This document shows positions 1-9,116 of a stretch of DNA of 24,025 nt, in pieces. The notes beneath the pieces were generated by a model that was not told the DNA's origin, made no database searches, and saw nothing but the letters and a program-made list of their open reading frames with translations. This DNA is from Goniomonas avonlea (lineage: Eukaryota > Cryptophyceae > Goniomonadida > Goniomonadaceae), in NCBI GenBank assembly GCA_003573635.1, contig QUTJ01031824.1, forward strand, positions 1-24,025, written 5' to 3'. The first letter of the stretch is position 1, and each line of letters starts with the position of its first letter. The position numbers and the translations under genes are program-made.

Positions 1-826
1 GCTTGTGCTGCAGCGTCGGCATCGCCGGCCTTCTTCGTGGCGGCCGGGACACCACTGTCGTACCCTTGCCGCACCGCGATTGGGGACCCACCACCGTACG
101 CGGCAGCAGCCTAAAGGGGGGTAAATCAACATGCTTTGTGCTGTGAAGGACTCACGCTCTGCTTGATGGCTCCACCCCGAGTTTGATAACCAACCTTGTT
201 GGAGCCGAGGTCGTAATTTGCGCCGCCGGACCTGTGTTTCCGTGTGTGAGAAGAAGCACACACACACATACTGGCCGCTTGGAAGTACCTTTTGAGCTTG
301 TCCAGGACCTCCTCCAGAGTAAAATCGGCTGTCGAAAAGTCAAGAGGTAGACACTTGCCAAAATGCGCGCACCAGGGTCGTCGGCAAAGACCTCGATATG
401 CACCTGCCCGACAACAGTGATAACACTAGGTTTGTGGGCGACAAAACGGGATTTGCTCATGGCGCCTACTTTCTGCCCAACCCAAACAACTAGCACAAAC
501 TTCGTGCGCCTGAAACAACGATAAGGCCAGGGCAACACACCGAGCCAGAGGGACTCACCGACTTTCTTGATCGCCTGTAACCATTCTTAGCACTCCCCAC
601 GAGCACGCATCATCAGTCAAACGAGCGCGAAACTCTTCAAATCCACCAACACCGGTGGCCAGAAGTCCCACAACAGTTCTGTCTTTATAACCAAGGTGTA
701 CCCTGGGGGAAAGTCATTCTCCAAACCAACATCTGTGGTGTCACGAATTCACCAATTGGTTTCTGTGGAGTCGTTCCTCAAATCGTCCAGGGCATCACGG
801 ATTGCGGGGTCGGAGCAGTCAGCCAT
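1..826 (-). CDS. COTL1: Coactosin-like actin-binding protein (ADF-H domain), 3' end outside window
   Basis: Exons on the minus strand: 753-826, 559-702, 373-509, 268-328, 156-231 and 1-110 (continuing). Introns are 50, 49, 44, 36 and 45 nt and all phases match. The start MADCSDPAIRDALDDL, the block GVGGFEEFRARLTDD, the core RTKFVLVVWVGQKVGAMSKS and the end SGGANYD follow coactosin of animals and Dictyostelium in order and spacing. Coactosin is a single ADF-homology domain that binds F-actin and counters barbed-end capping; that role is family knowledge. Family members are about 140 residues, but this one runs on at least 55 residues past GGANYD into an Ala/Gly-rich tail (AAAAYGGGSPIAVRQGYDS). 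The donor of exon 4 lies in a GT run (267 chosen, 261 also fits), so two residues there are uncertain. It is head-to-head with the membrane-protein gene. Confidence 0.92.
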
Positions 827-1051
827 ACCGGTAACCAAACTTCGACGACCACCAAGTTCGAAGCATATGAGGATTCTCACAGTCTTCAACCCCTGCTTCA
901 ACCGGCAGGAGAAGTTATCACACTCGTAGTTACCGTACTGTTGACGCTCCTCGTACCGGTATCGCGGTGAGGCTGATAGAATTTTGAAATTGAGCCAACC
1001 AAGAACTGAGACCAAAGGTTGGGGCCTCCCCCACACTTGGGTGGGTGTGGC
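827..1051. promoter_or_regulatory. Shared upstream region of divergent gene pair 1
   Basis: These 225 bp lie between the coactosin ATG (minus) and the membrane-protein ATG (plus), so both promoters and 5' leaders must fit here unless unseen 5' exons exist. I see no clear TATA box or other core element. Confidence 0.5.
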
Positions 1052-2063
1052 ATGGCAGTCCAGATGAATGAGATGCCCTGTCACAACTCTCGCCATTTGC
1101 TGCAACTATTTGTGGGCAGCAACGAGGATGGCTCCCTGACAGATGAATGGATTGTACTGATTGTTGTGGCATGCTGTGTGGCTGTGTTCTTGTTCTTTGC
1201 GATGTTCTGGTGGTTGTCTCGTGACCCAAAGCCAGAGAAGCCACACGGCGACAACAACAATGTGACAGTTGATGTTGGGTTTGTGCACTCACCACAGAAC
1301 TCTCCCCATCCGGAACAATTTGTCGCGATGGATGGTGGGCGATATCTCATCGATGCTGAAGCGGCCCTTGGTGTCTGGAAGTCGCTGGACGAGGATTCCG
1401 GACTTCTCTTGCAAGGACCCCAGGTACAACGTGGGTGGTCCCAAAGGCAGTTGGATCAACGTCTGCCGGTGCCCCCACGCCCGCCTCCGTATCCTCCTCC
1501 GCCCAGCTATCCCCGAGACCAACCTCACCCCCCACGCTACGGTCCGCCAAGACGGGGTGCATCTTCCAGGTGGTCTCCGATACGGCGTTTATCACAGCAA
1601 CGCCTGTTGCGTAATTCTGAATATTGTGACGTGGAAGCTCATTTCCCTGCTCAACTCCAATCCATTCGGATGCATCCAACCATATCGCAGCATGGTGTTG
1701 GACAGTTCTCGCACCCTGTTGACGAGGGACTGCCCGAAGGCATAGGATATCGCCATGCCTGGATTGCAGGGAGTCCTGGTCGTTCATATGGGCACAGCAA
1801 CCTCACTCCCGCTTTCGGTCGATATGGAGGTATGCGCAACGATGTTCTGCAGCTGTGTTATGCCTCTTTTTTGAGCACTTCCGCATCGGCTTAAATGTCT
1901 CGGTATTGCACTGACCCAGCATTAATAGGGCATCGGCACGAGTTCGAGGTGAGTGTGAGCATTCGAGTCTCACGACGTTTTTTTTTTTTGCTTTTTGGTG
2001 CGCGCGTGAGGTAAACGTGTGAGCGTTGTGTGTGAGCGTGTGAGGAGCGTGTAAACGTGTGGC

Positions 2064-2156
<93 letters not shown>

Positions 2157-4551
2157 CGTGCGAGGAGGGTGCGTGTGTGTGTGCGTGTGTGCGAGCGTGT
2201 GAGAAGGGTGTAAAGTGAGCGCGCGCGCGTGTGTGTGTGAGCGTGTGAGGAGGGTGTATAAAGGTGTGAGTGTGCGTGAGCGTGTGAGCGTGTAAGCGTG
2301 TGTGAGGAGGGTGTAAAGGTGTGGGGCTGAGTGTGCGTGTGTGCGTGTGAGCGTGTGAGCGTGTGTGCGCGTGTGAGCGTGAGCGTGTGAGAGGGTGTAA
2401 AGGTGTGCGTGCGCGTGTGCGTGTGCGTGTGCGTGCGCGCGCGTGTGTGTGAGCGTGTGAGGAGGGTGTGAATGTTTGAGCATGTGTGTGAGTGTGAGGA
2501 GGTGCTTCTGAACTGCAATCATTCAGATGGACCAGCAGAGTGAACTTCCTCCCACTGCGACCCAGAAGCTCCGTAACGAGGTATCACCATTTGATTCAAG
2601 AGTTTGCTCTTGTGATGTCCCACCTTGCCCAGTCACGTTCCCTGGGTTGCTTGCCTCGGTGGCCTATCTGATCTAAATTTGATCTCGCAAGGTCATGGCC
2701 CTCGTGCGGCGGTTTACCAACATTGAAGAACGAATTCAGGTATGTCCCGAGGCTGCAAGGGCCCCTCCTTCATTTTGGCGAAACAACATGCGAACGCATC
2801 CTTGACACACCCGCTCATTCACTCATTCGTTGTCAGGAGGAGCAAAGTCGAGCCAACATGTCATCCATGGCGCTCGCACAAGCACGCATGGACCTCCTCC
2901 GGGCGCAAAGCGAGCTAGGGGCTGCACAAGAGGCACTTGTCAACGAGGTATCACTGCGAGCGAATTGAGATTGCCATTGAGGGATCTCGAGGACCTGATG
3001 TGAGATTCAGACTAGCATGGGCCAAAAGTGCCCAACCCGTGAAGTGCCTATCACACCCACACACACGCATGCACACCCCCACACGTGCCCGCCGGACACA
3101 AGCATGAACACACACGCACACACGCGCGCGGATGCTCGCATACACTCCCAAATTGCGGCTCACAAATTTGCATTTCGACCCAATGCACACCATGATGCAC
3201 TCGCACCCTCAAGATTGATAGAAAGACTGACACACACGCGCGCACCGCACCCACTCACCCCACCCACCACCCACCCGCCCCACACACACACGCGCGCGCG
3301 CGCTCGCACCCACCGCGCTGCATGCGAGGTCCCAACGCACTGCTGCCACGTTGGCCGAGCACTGGTTCGATTGGTCAATGCTTAGGGCGATGGCTGACAC
3401 CAGCATCAGCTGCGGTCTGTGGAGCGCGACGCGGTGCTTCTCCCACCTGTGACACCAAGCACGCCGCTCCCAACACTGCAGCGTCCCTCCGTCACATCGC
3501 CGCCTCCACCGCCACCCGTGACGCACAACAGGCCACAGCTGACACCCGAAGGTCTCGTCATCATGCAGCCAGGTACTCTTTTTCCTGCCGGTTAGCAGTT
3601 TTCGGGATATGATGATCATCATCATCCTTCACCTCCATTAGGACCAAGAATCATAAGCAGGGAAGGCCAAACTTTTCCCCCCCATCTGACCCAGCTTGGC
3701 ACCCTGGACCCGTTTGTTCTAATTTCGAACTTGTACTCTTACTGATTACGATTATGATTACGAGGGAGTGGATGCTTCTGTGCTGCCATACGTGTTTCAG
3801 GCGTTCGCTTGGGTGATGGGCTTGATTGAGTTTGCTTGGGTTCGTTTGCTAATGTTGCCAATGCGCTTATCTGCGTACATGGTTTCAGTGGCTGCTCGCT
3901 CCTGACAACCCTCTCACAGAATCCCACACATTCCCCCTCCCCCCAACGCCGCCCCCGCAACTGCGCATGTCTCCTCCAGAAGAGCAAAGTTACGCACACC
4001 CACCCCTCCCCAACGATGACTACCTCCTCGAGCTGAACAAGAGCCCCTTCCTCGCCCACGCCGACTCACCGATGCCCTTCCTGCCCTACCCCGACTCTCC
4101 CAAACCCTTCCTGCCCTACCCCGACTCCTCGAGCAGCAACAACCCGAGCAGAAACCCGAGCAGCATCCCTCTCAACGTCGGCCGCCCGCCGACCTACGGG
4201 CAGTATGGGCCGCAGTTTGTCCTCCCAGACTTCCCAGAACTCGGTGGTGCGCCAAGCACCACCCTCAACCACGAGAGCCACTCGCACCACCACCGCGGTG
4301 GCAAACGAAAGTCACGTCGCAAGCACCATCGCCCGCACCGCACCGGCGAGAAGCTCTCGATGGACACTATTTCTGTGACGTCCGAGGCACACAGTCACTC
4401 CGGCTGGGCTGGCGAGGGAAACACGCAGGGAGGTGACTGGCAGGGTCACGACTGGCGTGCGGCCGACCGCCTGCCGCCTGTGTCGGACGAGGAGCCCGGA
4501 ACGCCCCACAAGAAAGTAATGTTCGCCACCACAAGAGACGTGCCTTTTTGA
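1052..4551 (+). CDS. Unrecognised single-pass membrane protein: proline-rich tail, coiled coil
   Basis: Exons: 1052-1829, 1920-1948, 2527-2580, 2692-2739, 2837-2947, 3410-3572 and 3920-4551, giving 604 residues. Every junction matches in phase (1,0,0,0,0,1). A short N-terminus precedes a membrane segment at about residues 33-55 (EWIVLIVVACCVAVFLFFAM). The long tail holds a Pro/Tyr-rich stretch near residues 139-167 with a PPPY motif. A charged heptad-like segment follows (EEQSRANMSSMALAQARMDL and onward), crossing the exon 5/6 junction smoothly as VNE-LRSVERDAV. Then come a polyproline block, a near-tandem PFLPYPDS repeat, a His/Arg/Lys-rich patch and a second PPxY (RPPTYGQY). I do not recognise the family. 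PPxY motifs usually bind WW domains, so an adaptor role at a membrane is inference. The link between exons 1 and 2 is the weakest, because the exon 1 frame also stays open to a stop at 1892. Confidence 0.72.
1949..2526 (+). repeat. Intron filled by a TG microsatellite and GTGAGCGTGTGAGG-type minisatellite
   Basis: The second intron of the membrane-protein gene starts GTGAGTGTGAGC and ends CATTCAG. It holds a T run near 1979, a TG run at about 2071-2154, and to about 2490 a degenerate repeat built of GTGAGCGTGTGAGGAGGGTG units. The reverse strand reads as a His/Thr polypeptide, which is only the repeat translated. Confidence 0.85.
2948..3409 (+). repeat. Intron with CA-rich repeat
   Basis: This intron has the donor GTATCACTGC and acceptor CAGCATCAG. 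About 3050-3310 is CA-rich, with ACACGCGCGC and CACCCACC variants. It is on the opposite base polarity to the TG repeat two introns upstream. No further exon is supported in it. Confidence 0.7.
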
Positions 4552-5951
4552 GCTGCTACACGCACGGCACGCTGGCGCCGCACCGACGCCAGCGAGAGGC
4601 TGCTCACGTAGAGGCTGCTCACGTTGGCACAGCACCGACAACCCCGGCTGAAAGTGCGACAGGCCTCCGTCAGGCTGCAGCTCATCGGGAAACGGATGAT
4701 ATCTTGCGCAAGCATCGTTGACGGGGTCGAGGTGCTCGTGCCTGGGTGTGGTTGACAGGCTCTTGAAATGCGTTTCGTGTTCTGGCTGCGGTACGTTGGT
4801 CTTCAGAGAAGACCACTCTCCAGTCTTCTCAGGATATTCCATTCACTTGGGTCTCCTGTGTTTCCCCGGCGCTGGACCACGCTCACACTAACATGCACGG
4901 TGTGCGGACACGGCCTGGCGTGCCACTCTCCGCTTCGCTAAGATTTTACCATGTTTTAAATAATATTGCCAAAAGTTCATCACTGTCCAACCCGGAGCAG
5001 CATGCACGTGTGCGCGAGTGTCGGCGCCCATCACGTAGGGCCGGTGCGGTGTCGCAGGGTCGCCGCGGCTCTCAGCGTCTATTAACTCGCCGGCGTGAGG
5101 CCACATGGGCGTAGTGCACGTCTGCAGCACTCGCGTCTACAGTCCTCAGAACACCTGACAGAATCCCACCTCGGTCAAACTGCGTCTGAATTTATTTGGG
5201 TGAGTTAATGGCATCGTTCTGAAACTATTATTGTGCATCTAGTCAAGTAGTGTGCGTAATCACGTTCGTGCCTCTTTGAGAGATGTAGCCTTTCGTTTGT
5301 CGCATTAGTGGCCTTGCAACAGAAATGAAGGGTACCTGTGGTTGCAAGTGTGAGTGGGGCGACGCGCGTGCATTGCAGCGCAGATATTCACATGCCAGTC
5401 TGTCACTGTCTCATAATTCATACCCACCGCTCGAACGCACGTCCCATATTGCACCGGACACCACAACGCGCGTCCCATATGACACCGGACACCACAACGC
5501 GCGTCCCATATGACACCGGACACCACAACGCGCGTCCCATATGACACCGGACACCACAACGCGCGCACAATTCACTCGCACCCTCCTCCCCCACCTCTGT
5601 CGCTCTCGTTCTCTGGCACAGCGCCTCTCACACCTAAGCTATATCCCTGGCGCACACACTATCAACTTGCCACCCCGGGAGAAGAACGAACAGCTTCTAA
5701 ATGATGTCTCCACCAGGGCTAGTGCTACGGTAGCAGACCATATGATACGGGAACACCGCAACGCGTGCACACGATTCACTCGCATCTCCTCCCCCTTCCT
5801 CCTCCTTCTCCTTCGTCTTGATCCAGTGAAGGCACCCGAGTCAACCAATGTACACGAATGCACTCGGGTCGGTCAACCCACAATGGCGCCTCAACCAGCA
5901 AGGTAAAACGATTCACTCCACATGCGTTGATAGCACAGCAAGACAACCCAC
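4552..5951. other. Tail-to-tail gap between the membrane-protein gene and the ACSF3-like gene
   Basis: This 1.4 kb stretch yielded no supported exon on either strand. It should hold the 3' UTR of the plus-strand gene and, if they survive, the missing C-terminal exons of the ACSF3-like gene. I looked for the adenylate-forming motifs YGxTE, GELxVRG, WxxTGD and the C-terminal GK and found none. A short direct repeat, GAGGCTGCTCACGT, occurs twice near 4597-4623. A 31-bp tandem repeat (5440-5563) has a degenerate echo at 5735-5805. Confidence 0.6.
5440..5563. repeat. Four-copy 31-bp tandem repeat
   Basis: Units begin at 5440, 5471, 5502 and 5533. Each starts CGTCCCATATGACACCGG and ends CACAACGCG. 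Copies 2-4 look identical and copy 1 differs at one place (ATT for ATG). Confidence 0.95.
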
Positions 5952-7922
5952 CGCTGTCGTATGTGCACGCCAAAGACTGATTCCCATTTCCCTTGCAGGT
6001 CTCCCGGCATCATCGTCTGGCCGGACACGCACAGGCGCAGTCTCTTGACTCCGGCCACCATTGCCTGTTAGGTGGTCACATTTGCCACATTGCCACATTG
6101 CCACATTGCGTCGGTGTGTGTGTGTGTGCGTGCCCCACGTGCCGTGTGCCGTGTGCGTGCGTGATTTTCACACTTCATGTGTGCCATGTGCGTGTGTGCC
6201 TTTCACACTTGATGTGTGCCGTGTGCGTGTCTGCCTGTCACATGTCACAGTTCGTGTGTGCCGTGTGCGTTTCTGCCTTTTACACTTCGTGTGTGCCGTG
6301 TGCGTGTGTGCCTGTCACAGTTCGTGTGTGTGGGTTCGTTCCAACTCAGTACTTGAACAACAACGCACCGCACGCTGGAGAGGCGAGCTCTCAGAAAACG
6401 TCTGCAGCATCCTTTCATATGTGGTCGGGGAACCGAGAAGAACACTCGGGCAGTTCTCTTCGCGCACAACTTGCTTCCATATCTGGGAGTGATCAGCAAT
6501 CTCGCACAATTTGCGCATATGTAGATCTAGAATAAAGACGCAGCTACGCCTGAATCAAGTCAACGGGACCACAAACCGGTTCCTGATCGACACAAGCATT
6601 CACACACACTTCAACCACTCAAACTCAGGGGAGCATGGGAAGGATGCACACCATCAGGAAACAAGCAAGCGTAGCCACGGACAACACAAGTCTGAGGACA
6701 CAAAGGGCACTCAAAAGAGCAGCGACAATCTGAGAGATACAGCACGATCTTTGTCAAGGTTGTGTCTACAGCGGGGATATGTCACGAAACGGTGCATGTT
6801 AGAATATGGAGGGGGGGGCGCCTGGTTCTTATTATGAATGGGCAACCGCTATGTCAATCTTTCGTCTCGAGCCAAGCAGAGAATTATTTTCAGATCGATC
6901 AGGGCATTTCTGGCACCTTGTGTGGGTCAGGAGGAACCATCTCACATGCTGCACCCGCGAATAGTGAAACCAGTAGTCCGTTGAGCATCCCATGGACCTG
7001 CATGACGTGTTATGCTTGAGCATCGGCGTGTTGCTCTCACACCTGATCCAATCGCAGGGAATGGAGCATGATGTCCGACTCGGTCATTTCCCACTCTTGG
7101 CATATGGCCTGAGCCTGATGTGCACGTGAGGAATAGCGGTGAGACTCATTGACAACCTGGTGTTCTAGATTGTGAAACGACGATACAACCCCTTTCAGAC
7201 GCATGTTAGTTCCTCCGGAGTAGAGAACGAGGGCTCGACGATTCGAGTCCAATGGAAATTTCTCGTCAGCGTCCGAGTGTGAGCCCGCTGGTCGATTGTC
7301 GTGATCGCGCACACAGAGAATGGCTAAGTCGTGAGACTGCAATGACGGCAACAAGAAACGCCCATATCCAAAGAACGATATGTGACAGAGAATCGTGGAG
7401 GCTCTCGAGTCAGCGAGGACGNGCTTCCAGTCACGCGGATGCAACGAGCCTAGCCAGGGCAGTTGGTAACAGCACCGAAACATGTCAGACACACAGAGAG
7501 GCACAGCGATTCCCCCAGATCGCCAGATGGCCAACAATGAAACCACGTACTCGTAGGAGTTTGTGAGGAGAATCGCGACTCGCTCCTCGTTAAGATCATC
7601 CTCCATTTTCCTGCAACACCACCAAATGATGTCAGTCGCTCCGTTGCAAAATGGCTGCCTCTCCATTCTCAACTTCAAGAACTCACCCTGGAGGAGTTGT
7701 GCTCAACATTTTCCGAGAGAGAATCTGAGAATCTCGAAGAAGGTCTCCATATGTGTAAAGCCTTTCCCGGGAGATGATGCTGCAAGAGACTTAGTCCAGC
7801 AAGCGCAAGCTCAAGTCGTACGCTGTCTCGAAGCGAGATCGACGAGCACGATCGAAAAAAGATAATGGCTTGTCAGCTGCCGCAAGGTTTCTGGACGCCG
7901 CGCGCAGCACTCGCGCCGTCAT
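5952..7922 (-). CDS. ACSF3: ACSF3-like acyl-CoA (malonyl-CoA) synthetase, N-terminal half, possibly decaying
   Basis: Exons on the minus strand: 7822-7922, 7687-7779, 7495-7610, 7157-7449, 7043-7114, 6917-6997, 6369-6482 and 5952-6043, 320 residues so far, all phases matching. The start MTARVLRAASRNLAAADK looks like a mitochondrial presequence. LYTYGDLLRDS, NEERVAILLTN, GGIAVPLC, HPRDWK plus VLADSRAS, TESDIMLHSL, VHGMLNGLL, SVLLGSPTTYERML and LRLCVSGQTMMPG follow human ACSF3 in order. Known ACSF3 makes malonyl-CoA for mitochondrial fatty-acid synthesis. The family's ATP-binding motif YTSGTTGxPKG reads YSGGTNMRLKGV here, and SGSAALP reads SGQTMMP, so catalysis is doubtful. The YGMTE region and the whole C-terminal domain were not found; the family has about 576 residues. 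One base (7422) is N. It may be a pseudogene, a non-catalytic relative, or an assembly casualty. Confidence 0.82.
6100..6335. repeat. Minisatellite in the last visible ACSF3-like intron
   Basis: Plus-strand units read roughly CACTTCGTGTGTGCCGTGTG followed by CGTGTGTGCCTTT, with about five degenerate copies of 35-40 bp. They lie inside the intron 6044-6368, between two conserved exons. Confidence 0.8.
6483..6916 (-). other. Long intron of the ACSF3-like gene, no gene seen
   Basis: This 434-bp stretch separates the exon ending PPDPHK from the exon starting IWKQVV. The donor is GTGCCAG and the acceptor ACTCCCAG, phase 0 on both sides. A G run lies at about 6810-6818 and an AATAAA at 6530. A plus-strand frame at 6511-6837 stays open but resembles nothing I know. 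Confidence 0.6.
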
Positions 7923-8096
7923 GCTCGGTTGAGATCGCAATCACCATGGCAGATTTCAATCGTGATCTGATGTCAGCGCGTATGAGCGTCGGTGTGGCTT
8001 GATAGCTGCCGACTCTTCGTTTCCTTATGACTGGCTGATCAAAGCGAAAAAAACGCACAAGCCTTGAAGCAGGTACGTGTCGCCGACTCGCCACGA
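7923..8096. promoter_or_regulatory. Shared upstream region of divergent gene pair 2
   Basis: These 174 bp separate the ATGs of the ACSF3-like gene (minus) and MTFP1 (plus). By family both encode mitochondrial proteins, so a common promoter would make functional sense. I see no core element I can name. Confidence 0.5.
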
Positions 8097-8814
8097 ATGG
8101 CTCACTTAGGAAATCCTGGAACGGCAGACGCATTGACTGACGGCACAACCCCGCTGTCAATGATCGGCGGAGGCTTCCGTGGCATTGCTGCAGCTACGCG
8201 AGGGCTAGCGTCACCGGCCGGTGTCAGGGCGGCTGCGCAGGCCATCGGCAGCACGCGAGCACTTGCGTTCTCGAGCGAGCTTGGTGTAGCGGCGCAGCCA
8301 GTGATCCCACGTTGGGCGTTCTATGGTGCTTGGGGGATATCTGGCGCTGCAGTATTGTGTGACGCCGGGATCAAGGTTGCTGACGCGCCTGTTGAAAAAC
8401 GCCTTCCGACAGCAGCGTGCGTTTCCCCCACCACTTTCCTGCTTGGGGTGGCTCATGGATTATAATGGATCCAAATCAGGTACCAAGCGGCTTTCCATGT
8501 TCCGGCGAGTCTTGTGATCCCTGCCGTGATCATTCACAAGATTGTGCATGGCGTGAGCCACATGAAGGCTCTTCAAAAATTGCCACCCCGAATGGCTCTA
8601 CTCGCCCCGGTGCGTTACATCCGGTTCATTCTATGGCACTGCGGGGAAATTGAATGGTGCGCAGGTTGCTGCCGCGGTTGGGAGCATTCCGGTGGTCGTA
8701 CCTGTTGTTGATCATGGCACAGAATTTCTTTTGCACTCTGTGCGGTTGGCCTCAATCCTTGGTCTGGAAGAGCACGGAAGCACGGAAGCACACGGAAAAC
8801 CAAAAAACGAATGA
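8097..8814 (+). CDS. MTFP1: Mitochondrial fission process protein 1 (MTP18)
   Basis: Exons 8097-8416, 8480-8609 and 8665-8814 give 199 residues. Introns are 63 and 55 nt, in phases 2 and 0. MTFP1 family landmarks appear in order: LAFSSELGVA, PVIPRWAFYGAWGISG, the second-exon hydrophobic stretch FHVPASLVIPAVIIHK and the closing SIPVVVPVVDHGTEFLL, which corresponds to IPIIIHPIDRSVDFLL in the human protein. The family is an inner mitochondrial membrane protein that influences fission. Here an N-terminal extension rich in Ala, Gly and Arg (residues 1-55) may help import. A TTG upstream at 8064 is in frame, but the first ATG at 8097 is preferred. The C-terminus ends in a small charged tail, HGKPKNE. 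Confidence 0.9.
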
Positions 8815-9116
8815 TTTCGGGGCTTACTGCCACGTTAATGTAATTTGCAAGTTCTATTATGGGTTTGCAAGATCCTTGGTTCGCTTGCTTTTGCTGTGGT
8901 ATGTTTGTGGCTGCTTCGAGAAGAAAGAAAGAAAAGGAAACACCACGAGCGGATAACGATCTTTCATTGGTGTCGCAGTTGTTATGAATATAAGCGCGAA
9001 CGCTCATCTCATGCCTGGACCGCGTTCAGCGGTTGATCTCTCTCGCACTAGATCTGCTCTAACTTATGATAACCACCAAAGCACAAACGGTGTCCCGTTT
9101 GAGCACCTCCTCACTG
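8815..9116. other. Tail-to-tail gap between MTFP1 and PAN3
   Basis: About 300 bp lie between the two stop codons. They should hold both 3' UTRs. Nothing coding is seen. Confidence 0.6.

Noticed and set aside
156-231. Calponin-type repeat in the coactosin exon (YDLGSNKVGYQ)
   Set aside because: It resembles calponin's LQMGSNKGASQ at a few positions, but it directly follows the coactosin end motif and lacks the rest of the repeat.
1803-2522. Long minus-strand frame rich in His and Thr
   Set aside because: It is only the translation of the TG/GTGAGCG repeat inside an intron of the plus-strand gene. The codons follow the repeat and there is no non-repeat domain.
3017-3385. Plus-strand His/Thr/Pro-rich frame
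   Set aside because: This is a CA-repeat translation inside the intron 2948-3409.
4312-4842. 176-residue minus-strand frame overlapping the last membrane-protein exon
   Set aside because: It is a shadow of the plus-strand coding exon plus 3' flank, with no domain and no splice support.
5440-5563. CRISPR-like array
   Set aside because: The repeats are contiguous without unique spacers, and the window is eukaryotic.
5305-5568. Repeat-encoded frames over the 31-bp units
   Set aside because: 31 is not a multiple of three, so each unit shifts frame, and no frame shows a sensible protein.
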